A model generated the notes under the pieces. That model was not told where the DNA came from, searched no databases, and saw only the letters and a program-made list of their open reading frames with translations. The position numbers and the translations under genes were made by a program. DNA of 28,131 nt from an uncultured Eubacterium sp. (GTDB taxonomy: Bacteria; Bacillota; Clostridia; Peptostreptococcales; Anaerovoracaceae), in NCBI GenBank assembly GCA_937894585.1, contig CALBGO010000090.1, positions 1 through 28,131 of the forward strand, written 5' to 3'. Of the stretch, positions 1-5,789 are shown one piece after another; position 1 is the first letter of the stretch, and every line of letters starts with the position of its first letter.

Positions 1-178
1 AACTTTTTTTAAATATTTCCCAATTTACTATTGACTATTCATAGTTGGTCTCCTATATATAAACATCCAATTACTACATCTTTGCGGTTAATGCTATTTC
101 TCTTCATAAACGGCTTACTTTCCCTTTTGATTTACGAAAGTTCTCTACTTCTTCAGATATTCATAGCTTCGCAGCCTC

Positions 179-207
179 ATTATACCATACAGCGAGCAAA
201 GCAACAA
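179..207 (-). promoter_or_regulatory. Predicted sigma-A type promoter firing leftward out of the window
   Basis: On the minus strand a TTGTTG -35 (202-207) and a perfect TATAAT -10 (179-184) are separated by 17 nt. About 125 nt further on, near 44-56, there is an AGGAGA ribosome-binding-like site followed by an ATG, but that frame stops after four codons, so no gene start can be supported inside the window. The first 300 bases hold nothing else I recognise. Confidence 0.45.
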
Positions 208-305
208 ACGGTTGTTTCGCGACTTCATTATTGAAAAAATCACCTTTTTAAGCTATCATAATTACAGAAACAAGTTTATAGCGAATGGGATGATTCCCAA
301 AAGCA

Positions 306-593
306 CTACTTCGTTTCTTTTTTTATTTCCAAAATATCATATAGATATTTCTTGCCATTCCCCGCATGCCTAGTTAAGATTTTTGCCTTAAACACATTAT
401 ATCTCGAAATTTCTCCATTCTCATCAAATACCGGCAGCGCAAATCTTGTATCGTATCTGTACCATCCAAATTTTGCGCCGTTGCGGTGCTTATGTTTGCG
501 ATTCTCTTCAAAGGTTGAATTGGCTGCTATTTCTATCAATTCCGGGATTCCTTGTACCGCATTCGCTATAGAAAATGCTCTATTTTTTCTCAT
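306..593 (-). CDS. Fragment of a phage-associated large polyvalent / PBECR-like domain protein
   Basis: The 95-residue product has the look of the C-terminal modules at the ends of phage capsid-maturation and polyvalent proteins: a helical segment containing GIPELIEIA, then RYDTRFALPVFDENGE, then a YLYDILEIKKET ending. Assignment to a PBECR/LPD-type domain is from memory of these signatures and is an inference. The first ATG lies inside the last 14 nt of the upstream phosphodiesterase gene, and no ribosome binding site sits at a usual distance. The usual long N-terminal part of such proteins is absent. It therefore looks like a truncated prophage relic that may be translated only by coupling, if at all. 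No other phage genes are nearby. Confidence 0.5.
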   Translation of the reverse strand: MRKNRAFSIANAVQGIPELIEIAANSTFEENRKHKHRNGAKFGWYRYDTRFALPVFDENGEISRYNVFKAKILTRHAGNGKKYLYDILEIKKETK

Positions 594-1047
594 GCGGAAT
601 CACAACTTTCTCCACGCTAACAATTCTCCCACAGTCCACTGTCATCACACCAAAGGTAATCTCCTGATCAAACCGCCGTCTGCCGCAGCTGCCCGGATTG
701 AGCCAAAGCCTGCCCTCGATTTCTTCCTGAAACCATTTGTGAGAATGTCCGAAAATTACTGCGTCAGTATCACTCAAATCTGCCGGCGCTTCTTTTTTAT
801 TATGCACCATAAAGAACTTTACACCCTCAATCTGAAAACGCAAAGTCTGCGGCAGATTCTCTGCCCATTCTTTATCATTATTGCCCCGCACCACATACAG
901 CGGCGCCTGTTCCTTCAGCCGCTCCACAATTTCCGGCTTGTTGATATCACCGCCGTGAACAATATAGTCACAAGTTTCAATCCGTTCCAAAACCTCCGGT
1001 CGCAGCAAGCCGTGGGTATCGGAAATCACAGCAATTTTCGTTGTCAT
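580..1047 (-). CDS. YfcE/MJ0936-family metallophosphodiesterase
   Basis: A 155-residue single-domain calcineurin-like phosphoesterase of the usual length for the family. Metal-binding motifs are in the expected order: SDTHG (9-13), HGGD (31-34), GNND (55-58), VH (81-82) and GHSHK (100-104), followed by NPGS (117-120). Members of this family hydrolyse phosphodiester bonds with Mn2+ or similar metals in the cytoplasm; the physiological substrate is generally unknown. The start is set by a strong AAGGAGG seven bases before the ATG. It lies 93 nt downstream of the large SWIM protein gene with no clear terminator between, so the two may be cotranscribed. Its end overlaps the phage-like fragment. 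Confidence 0.9.
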   Translation of the reverse strand: MTTKIAVISDTHGLLRPEVLERIETCDYIVHGGDINKPEIVERLKEQAPLYVVRGNNDKEWAENLPQTLRFQIEGVKFFMVHNKKEAPADLSDTDAVIFGHSHKWFQEEIEGRLWLNPGSCGRRRFDQEITFGVMTVDCGRIVSVEKVVIPHEKK

Positions 1048-1140
1048 TGTTGTCCTCCTTCACATCTCAGTAACCCTGCTTGCTCTCATCTCTACTGCCG
1101 TATCACCTTTAACTTTATCTCCCCGATATACTTTTCCCTC

Positions 1141-2919
1141 CTAAAAACCTGCTCTTCGCAGTTCGTCCATCATCGCTGGCCGTCTTTTGTACAAAACCTT
1201 CCATTCTTCCGCAATACCCTTTGCCAGGTCTTCACCTCCGGGTAGTCTGCTGATTTTACGGAGATATTCTGCCAGTTTTCTATACTCGCTCCGATCGCTG
1301 GTTTGCTCTGATGCCCGGCGAACATAAGCAACATAAAACTCTCTGATTTCATCGGGAAAATGCTCCCGCAGCGTTTTCTCCCATTTATCCATCGCTGCGA
1401 CTGAATTTCGGTTCAGAATTTCCGCTAACAGTCTGTCATACTGACCTTCCAGTTCAAGAAGCTCCAGCCCGAAAAAAACAAGCTGCCTGGATTTCAGCAT
1501 TTTCTCAAATTCCTGCTCCCACTCTGCTGCACTGCAGAGTTTTTTTAATTCCCGAACTGCTTCCAGATCGTGCTGCATATAGTTTGAAATCTTGAAAAGA
1601 AGCTCCGTTTTCAATCCTTCTTCATCATTCAGTTTCCGATAAATTTCAATCAGCTGCTGATTGTACCGTTTTATAAGGGCATCGTTTTCTCGATCCAGCT
1701 GCCTGCTTTCCTGCAGTATTGCTATCGCCTTTCTATAGTCTTTGCATTCCAGCACCTCTTGGATTTCCTCCCTTCGAATCTCCGGAAGATGCCGATATTT
1801 GCTTCGGTAAGCACGGATTTCCTTTTCCGGGAACCCGCCTTTTCTCATCAAATCCATACGACTGGAAATCAAGCAGAAAGAATGATCATAACCCTGTGGG
1901 TTTTGTTTCTGCTCTTTCTGCGTCTTCCGCAGGAGCCGGTCTATTTTCCGCAGACACTCTGCAAGCACCTCTTTGTCATGAAACTCTTCAATCAGAAAAT
2001 TACTGATCTCATCTTCATAATCTCCATGTCGCTGTGATTTGAGATACCGGTAAATCTTTTGCCTCTCATTTTCATCACAGCCTGACAAAATATCCCGCCA
2101 GTTTTTTAAAACAGCGCTCTTCACGCTGCCTGCTTCACCATAACACTCTTCGAAAATCATAGCCCTGCTTTCCTGCAGAATTAAATTGGTCAGTTCAAAG
2201 GCTTCCTCAAAAAATCCTCTTTTCAGCAAAGCCGGTATATACCGATCCAAAAAAACACAAAGTTCATAAGAAAACTCTGCCGCTTCAAGGTCGTGCCTTG
2301 AGCCGTACCCATCATTATAATCGCAGTCATAGTCATAGTCATAATCATAATCATATTCATCATCGTAATCGCAGTCATACTCGCAGTCCCAAAACTGCAT
2401 TTGATTGACTGCAGTTCTATATACCTTGCCCATGTCTTTAATCCGAGTGCGAAGCCGCTCAATCTGTTCGGTTCCAAAGGTTCCATACTGCAGCAGAATT
2501 TTCTCTTTCAAGGTCTCATCCTGCTGCGCCGTTTCGATAAAAAACTCCCGCAGCATGTCCGGCGTCATCTTCTGCACTGCCTCCGTAAGCGCTTTTTGTT
2601 CTTTCTCCCGGTCCTCAAAAATCAGAACGGAGCAGGCTTTTGGATCTGTCCTGCTATTGTCAAAATCCCCCTCTATCAAAAATAACACCGCTGCCTCATG
2701 TTTACAATAATTACCGTCTTCTGCATAAGGGCAGCTGCAGAACATATCCGTTACTTCTCCTCGTTCCATTTCAATCTCAACTTCGTAAAATTCTGTTCCC
2801 TCAACTTCCGCGCGGTAGCCGTTCTCTGTTTTTTCCAGGGATAAAACCGACCCTGTTTCAAAATAATCATATCCGCGCTCTAAAATGTGTTTCTGAAAAA
2901 AACGTTTCCAATTCTGCAT
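1141..2919 (-). CDS. Large SWIM zinc-finger protein with an acidic Tyr-Asp tract
   Basis: A 592-residue protein with a SWIM zinc finger near its N-terminus: C61-x-C63-x8-C72-x-H74 (CSCP...CKH). SWIM domains bind nucleic acid or protein; the role of these clostridial stand-alone proteins is not established. Downstream of the finger the protein is rich in charged, probably alpha-helical repeats, with no catalytic motif I recognise. Residues about 178-205 form a low-complexity stretch of alternating Tyr and Asp, encoded by a short hexanucleotide tandem repeat. The start has an AGGAG site nine bases upstream and its own predicted promoter. A second, much smaller SWIM protein is encoded at 3964-4407. 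Confidence 0.85.
   Translation of the reverse strand: MQNWKRFFQKHILERGYDYFETGSVLSLEKTENGYRAEVEGTEFYEVEIEMERGEVTDMFCSCPYAEDGNYCKHEAAVLFLIEGDFDNSRTDPKACSVLIFEDREKEQKALTEAVQKMTPDMLREFFIETAQQDETLKEKILLQYGTFGTEQIERLRTRIKDMGKVYRTAVNQMQFWDCEYDCDYDDEYDYDYDYDYDCDYNDGYGSRHDLEAAEFSYELCVFLDRYIPALLKRGFFEEAFELTNLILQESRAMIFEECYGEAGSVKSAVLKNWRDILSGCDENERQKIYRYLKSQRHGDYEDEISNFLIEEFHDKEVLAECLRKIDRLLRKTQKEQKQNPQGYDHSFCLISSRMDLMRKGGFPEKEIRAYRSKYRHLPEIRREEIQEVLECKDYRKAIAILQESRQLDRENDALIKRYNQQLIEIYRKLNDEEGLKTELLFKISNYMQHDLEAVRELKKLCSAAEWEQEFEKMLKSRQLVFFGLELLELEGQYDRLLAEILNRNSVAAMDKWEKTLREHFPDEIREFYVAYVRRASEQTSDRSEYRKLAEYLRKISRLPGGEDLAKGIAEEWKVLYKRRPAMMDELRRAGF
2311..2389. repeat. Hexanucleotide-type microsatellite inside the SWIM gene
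   Basis: The plus strand repeats ATAATC/GTCATA-type hexamers about a dozen times with small variations. In the gene frame this reads as (Tyr-Asp)n with occasional Cys, Glu and Asn. Because the unit is a multiple of three, gain or loss of units would keep the reading frame. Confidence 0.8.
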
Positions 2920-2954
2920 GATCTGCTCCTGTTCAACTGATTGTCTTCTCTTTT

Positions 2955-2983
2955 ATTCTACCATGTGTTGCTTCTACCCACAA
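2955..2983 (-). promoter_or_regulatory. Predicted promoter of the large SWIM gene
   Basis: Minus strand: TTGTGG (2978-2983), 17-nt spacer, TAGAAT (2955-2960), with a TG one base before the -10 (extended -10). It lies directly after a terminator hairpin and about 35 nt before the SWIM start codon. Confidence 0.5.
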
Positions 2984-3012
2984 CAAAAGACTGCCCGTTC
3001 CCTGAGCAGTCT
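2984..3012 (-). terminator. Rho-independent terminator upstream of the large SWIM gene
   Basis: On the minus strand AGACTGC (3006-3012) pairs with GCAGTCT (2988-2994) across an 11-nt loop, followed by TTTTGTTG. It would end the transcript that includes the small ORF at 3078-3197. Confidence 0.7.
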
Positions 3013-3077
3013 CTCCGGTTTCCCTAAAACCCTTTTGCAATAAATTCTCTCTTTCCCGGTTCCCCTTTTGAACAAAT

Positions 3078-3197
3078 CTATCTTTCTGCACTTCTTCCGG
3101 CACTGCCTGCCGATACCTCGATCTTTCGTGCAATGTCCGGTCTGCCTTCCATTTTTTCAAGAAGCCGGATTGCCAAGATTCGTTCTTTTGCGGTCAT
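3078..3197 (-). CDS. Very small hypothetical protein (39 aa)
   Basis: The frame opens with MTAKERILAIRLLEKMEG and ends after 39 codons at a TAG. A purine-rich GAGAGGTGAAGAG lies just before the ATG. The product is basic and helical, without signal peptide or membrane segment. I have the impression that short proteins with a similar MT.KERI..IRLLEKIE start occur in other Clostridia, but I cannot verify this. It sits between the XRE gene and a strong terminator, so it would be the last gene of that transcript. No function can be proposed. Confidence 0.45.
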   Translation of the reverse strand: MTAKERILAIRLLEKMEGRPDIARKIEVSAGSAGRSAER

Positions 3198-3318
3198 CTC
3201 TTCACCTCTCTTTCTCAAATTTCCCTTTTGATAAATCTATTGTACCTTTCTTTTCACCGATATAACAGAACAATTTCTGCAAAATACCCCTGCCTATCCT
3301 ATCAAAAAATGCAAAATA

Positions 3319-3380
3319 GAGGGCGGTGCCGAAAACCTGCTGTCACAAACCAACGTTGCGGCAGCTCCGGCATGACCCTC
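3319..3380 (-). terminator. Terminator-like hairpin after the XRE gene
   Basis: Minus strand: GAGGG (3376-3380) pairs with CCCTC (3319-3323), and inside it TGCCG pairs with CGGCA, separated by a symmetric 3-nt internal loop. It is followed by TATTTTGCATTTTTTG. It starts about 20 nt after the XRE stop codon. The large loop makes it a weaker or partial terminator, or some other structured RNA. Confidence 0.4.
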
Positions 3381-3402
3381 TATGCTATGCTTTCAACTGT
3401 TT

Positions 3403-3915
3403 TTATTCCTGTTCTTTGTACTTGTTGTAAAGTTCCATATTGATGGCGCCATTGGCAACCATCTGTTCAGACCAGAGCTGCAGCGCCTCGACGGTCATGG
3501 AAATCCGCTCCAGTTCACTCTGAATATGCATAAAGTCTTTAATTTCGTCACCGTCAATCTGACCGTCCGCTGCAATTTCAATGAGACGCTCCTGCTTTCT
3601 GTGCATAGAATTCAGTGAAGCTACCATTTCCAAAACAATCTGCGACAGATCCTTAATTTCGATTTCCGGCACATATTCTCTGCCGATCGGACACTCATTG
3701 GCACAGTAATAATTGCAGAGATTCGGCATTTTATACGCCTCTGCCATAAGCAGAACTTCGTCGGGATGCGGCTGCACTTTTTCGTTTTCGATCCGCGCAA
3801 GACGCTCCGGCGGAATAGCGCCCAAAAGTTCGCTGGCCTTTTCTCTGGAAAGCTCCAGTTCTTCCCTGCGGACCTGATATGGTTTCTTGTTTTCCTTCAT
3901 CGACATTCTGGCCAT
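3403..3915 (-). CDS. XRE-family helix-turn-helix regulator with Cys-rich linker
   Basis: A 170-residue protein. Residues about 12-65 form an XRE-type helix-turn-helix domain (REELELSREKASELLG...PPERLARIENEKVQPHPDEVL). It is followed by a cysteine cluster C67, C71, C75 (CNYYCANECPIG) and a probable coiled-coil C-terminal half with many Glu, Met and Leu residues. The cysteines might bind a metal or respond to redox state; this is inference. A GAGG ribosome binding site precedes the ATG by eight bases; in-frame Met codons at positions 4 and 6 are alternative starts. It follows the small SWIM gene by 48 nt and may be cotranscribed with it. The targets are unknown. Confidence 0.8.
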   Translation of the reverse strand: MARMSMKENKKPYQVRREELELSREKASELLGAIPPERLARIENEKVQPHPDEVLLMAEAYKMPNLCNYYCANECPIGREYVPEIEIKDLSQIVLEMVASLNSMHRKQERLIEIAADGQIDGDEIKDFMHIQSELERISMTVEALQLWSEQMVANGAINMELYNKYKEQE

Positions 3916-3963
3916 AAAACTGCCTCGCTTTCAAACTCTCTTTATAACTCATTTTATATCTTA

Positions 3964-4407
3964 TCACCAGAAGTGATGTCTTTCTTCTTCCAGCTCCTCT
4001 ATTCTAAGCAGCGAATCATACAGCTGTGTCCGAAGTTCCGCTTTGGAAAGACTGTTTACATACGCTTTCAAATCCTCATAATGCTGCTGCACTTGCGCCT
4101 CTTCTTCTGCTTCCCATTCCGCAACCTGCCGCAGAAAATCCGCAGCCGCTTCAGGTTCCGCAGTAAAATACAGCGCAATCATGTGCTTACAGACAACCCT
4201 GCGCCCTTCAGCAAAAGGGCAATTACAAGTCGATTTTCGAGGATGACTTTTATCAATTTCAACTGTATATTTTTTCCCATTATTTCCTGCTACAATCCCT
4301 CTGTATGTGGTTTCTCCGGTCTTTTCCCATGAAATTACTTTTTTCTGTTCGTAATAATCCATTCCTCTCCATACGGAGTTTCCACTTGCAGTTTCTATCA
4401 AACCCAT
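3964..4407 (-). CDS. Small SWIM zinc-finger protein
   Basis: A 147-residue protein with SWIM ligands C61-x-C63-x9-C73-x-H75 (CNCPFAEG...CKH), the same architecture as the N-terminus of the larger SWIM protein at 1141-2919. After the finger comes an acidic helical region (residues about 87-143) likely to be coiled coil. GGAGG lies eight bases before the ATG. Its promoter region is inside a ~110-bp repeat that is present a second time at 5600-5707. Function unknown; nucleic-acid or protein binding is the family expectation. Confidence 0.8.
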   Translation of the reverse strand: MGLIETASGNSVWRGMDYYEQKKVISWEKTGETTYRGIVAGNNGKKYTVEIDKSHPRKSTCNCPFAEGRRVVCKHMIALYFTAEPEAAADFLRQVAEWEAEEEAQVQQHYEDLKAYVNSLSKAELRTQLYDSLLRIEELEEERHHFW

Positions 4408-4433
4408 AATCTGCCTCCGGCTTACATCTTGAA

Positions 4434-4544
4434 TTTAATTTTATTTTACTACAATACAGCTGTATTAAGCAATACTATTCGCAGTATGGATGCATAGATA
4501 AAAGACCGCCGATTTTTCAGGCAGTCCTGCGATTTTCATTCGCC
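4434..4544. repeat. Copy A of a ~110-bp direct repeat (terminator + promoter region)
   Basis: This 111-bp segment matches 5600-5707 in the same orientation almost throughout. Shared blocks include TACAATACAGC, TTAAGCAATA, AAAAGACCGCCGATTTTT and GATTTTCATTCGCC. It holds a minus-strand terminator hairpin (4504-4526) and, beyond it, a TTGCTT...18 nt...TAAAAT promoter candidate for the small SWIM gene. An AATACAGCTGTATT palindrome in the spacer of this copy is absent from copy B. Confidence 0.85.
4498..4526 (-). terminator. Rho-independent terminator in repeat copy A
   Basis: Minus strand: GACTGCC (4520-4526) pairs with GGCGGTC (4504-4510) around a 9-nt loop, followed by TTTTATC. The same hairpin occurs in repeat copy B. 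Here it is redundant, because the toxin gene has its own terminator 300 nt earlier. Confidence 0.75.
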
Positions 4545-4818
4545 GCAAAAGATGTCGGCAGCAGATTGCAATTATTTCTTTTGAATATGGAATTTCTCCC
4601 CGTAATACAAAATCGCTGTTTTTGTTTTGCCTATTTCCTGCAAAATCGCTATTTTTATCAGGGAATAGTGAAAGAAGTACGGAAATTTCTATTCGTATTT
4701 ACAGCCTTAGGTAATTAAAAAATATAATGATAACAATTGATATACAACAATCCAGAAATGGCATCTCCTATTTCAAATATTTTGCTGTCATCCATTCTTT
4801 TTTGGCTAATTTTAGGCA

Positions 4819-4855
4819 TAAAAAAAATCGCCACCAACTGCAAGTGACGATTTCT
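4819..4855 (-). terminator. Rho-independent terminator of the toxin-antitoxin operon
   Basis: Minus strand: AAATCGTCAC pairs with GTGGCGATTT across a 9-nt loop, followed by a run of T (plus-strand A run near 4820-4827). It lies just after the toxin stop codon. Between here and 4545 the sequence is AT-rich with no gene I can support, though CAAAATCGCT occurs twice about 32 bp apart. Confidence 0.8.
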
Positions 4856-4871
4856 GAAAATTATTTTGTTG

Positions 4872-5189
4872 TTATCGAATGAGCCAACTGTAATCCTGCC
4901 TGCAATCCACCACATAATCAGCGTAAACTATATCGTCTGCTATCTGGAATATGATCATATAGCGTTTCTCAAACAGGATAAAACGATAGGCATTTCTTGG
5001 GATATATTCCCCTATGAGCCTCGGACATCTCTGTGGCATCAGTTCTAATGAATTTGCAGCCTTTTCAAATTCGGCTGTCAGTCGTTCTGCCGCTTCTGAG
5101 CTGACCTGTGCCAGAAATGCAGCGTGGGAAACAAGCATCTGCGTTGCCCGTTTCGATACAATCACATGGTATTTATTCTGCTGTTCCAT
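4872..5189 (-). CDS. Type II toxin, RelE/ParE superfamily
   Basis: A 105-residue protein with the small RelE/ParE fold pattern: basic N-terminus (KYHVIVSKRA), long central helix (EAAERLTAEFEKAANSLELMP), then strands with PRNAYRFILFEKRYMIIFQIADDIVYADYVVDCR. Such toxins act on ribosome-bound mRNA (RelE) or gyrase (ParE); which applies here cannot be told. An upstream in-frame ATG exists at 5213, but the ATG at 5189 has AAGGAGG nine bases before it and fits the family start. The gene overlaps the antitoxin end by 17 nt, the usual translational coupling of these pairs. Confidence 0.85.
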   Translation of the reverse strand: MEQQNKYHVIVSKRATQMLVSHAAFLAQVSSEAAERLTAEFEKAANSLELMPQRCPRLIGEYIPRNAYRFILFEKRYMIIFQIADDIVYADYVVDCRQDYSWLIR

Positions 5190-5460
5190 GACCTGCCGCC
5201 TCCTTGATTGCACTACGCATCATCGCAGCGACTTCATCAACAGAGTAGCCTTTGCTTCCGCGCATCCTGTCTTCCTCTACGGCAAGCAGTTCCTCACGCA
5301 GCTGCAGCATTTTCTCCCTGCGGTTATAAGTTTCAATATCCATAACGACTAAATCTCCCTCGCCGTTCTTGGTAAGGAAAACCGGCTCTGCAGTCTTTCT
5401 GCACATGTCAGCAATATCGTTGTAATTCTGGCGGATTGCTGCGGATGGACGAATATTCAT
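5173..5460 (-). CDS. Type II antitoxin, YefM/Phd family
   Basis: A 95-residue protein starting MNIRPSAAIRQNYNDIADMC, with the family's TAEPVFLTKNGEGDLVVMDIE segment and a charged C-terminal helix that would wrap the toxin (MLQLREELLAVEEDRMRG, VDEVAAMMRSAIKEA). The N-terminal half is the DNA-binding domain that autorepresses the operon. The start at 5460 is chosen over the in-frame ATG at 5505 because AAGGAG lies eight bases upstream and because the earlier ATG lies at or before the predicted transcription start. It is the first gene of the pair. Confidence 0.88.
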   Translation of the reverse strand: MNIRPSAAIRQNYNDIADMCRKTAEPVFLTKNGEGDLVVMDIETYNRREKMLQLREELLAVEEDRMRGSKGYSVDEVAAMMRSAIKEAAGHGTAE

Positions 5461-5484
5461 AACAAATTCTCCTTCTCGTATATC

Positions 5485-5503
5485 GGATAGTACTATTCTA
5501 TCC
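5485..5503. promoter_or_regulatory. Probable YefM/Phd operator
   Basis: An inverted repeat GGATAG-7 nt-CTATCC, containing the perfect palindrome ATAGTACTAT, covers the predicted transcription start and touches the -10 of the toxin-antitoxin promoter. This is the expected place for antitoxin autorepression; binding itself is inferred. Confidence 0.55.
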
Positions 5504-5505
5504 AT

Positions 5506-5534
5506 ATTATATCCATTTTATGCAACCAGGTCAA
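5506..5534 (-). promoter_or_regulatory. Promoter of the toxin-antitoxin operon
   Basis: Minus strand: TTGACC (5529-5534), exactly 17 nt, then a perfect TATAAT (5506-5511). The predicted start is near 5499, about 40 nt before the antitoxin ATG. Confidence 0.75.
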
Positions 5535-5599
5535 TATGCACAGAAAAAATTTGCATTACAATCCCATCATCTCACGCACTACTCGGTCTGCCTTTCGTG

Positions 5600-5707
5600 T
5601 TTAATCCTATTTTTCTACAATACAGCCAAGTTAAGCAATATAATTCGTGACACAGAATAAATAAAAGACCGCCGATTTTTTAGGCAGTCATACGATTTTC
5701 ATTCGCC
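5600..5707. repeat. Copy B of the ~110-bp direct repeat
   Basis: Partner of 4434-4544, same orientation. It contains the same minus-strand terminator hairpin. The promoter part has decayed: the -10 reads AAAAAT and the central palindrome is lost. Together the two copies bracket the toxin-antitoxin module. Confidence 0.85.
5661..5689 (-). terminator. Rho-independent terminator of the helicase-rlmD transcript
   Basis: Minus strand: GACTGCC (5683-5689) pairs with GGCGGTC (5667-5673) around a 9-nt A-rich loop, followed by TTTTATTTATT. It lies about 100 nt after the rlmD stop codon. Confidence 0.75.
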
Positions 5708-5789
5708 AAAAAGTTCAAAGCAATCAGAAATCATTCCAATTCGTCTCAAATAACTATATATTTTTTCTTTCATTTGTTCAAATGTCATT

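Noticed and set aside
31..234. Plus-strand open frame of 67 codons at the left edge
   Set aside because: No ribosome binding site, AT-rich composition, and it lies antisense to a predicted leftward promoter.
352..1245. Long plus-strand open frame (297 codons)
   Set aside because: Lies antisense to the phosphodiesterase and SWIM genes, which have family motifs and ribosome binding sites; its composition (many His, Cys, Phe, Arg) is that of a shadow frame.
2933..3160. Minus-strand open frame of 75 codons
   Set aside because: It runs through a rho-independent terminator and overlaps the better supported 39-aa ORF in another frame.
3731..3967. Minus-strand open frame of 78 codons across the XRE gene start
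   Set aside because: Out of frame with the XRE helix-turn-helix and lacking a ribosome binding site.
4715..4915. Minus-strand open frame of 66 codons
   Set aside because: It spans the toxin-antitoxin terminator and has no ribosome binding site.
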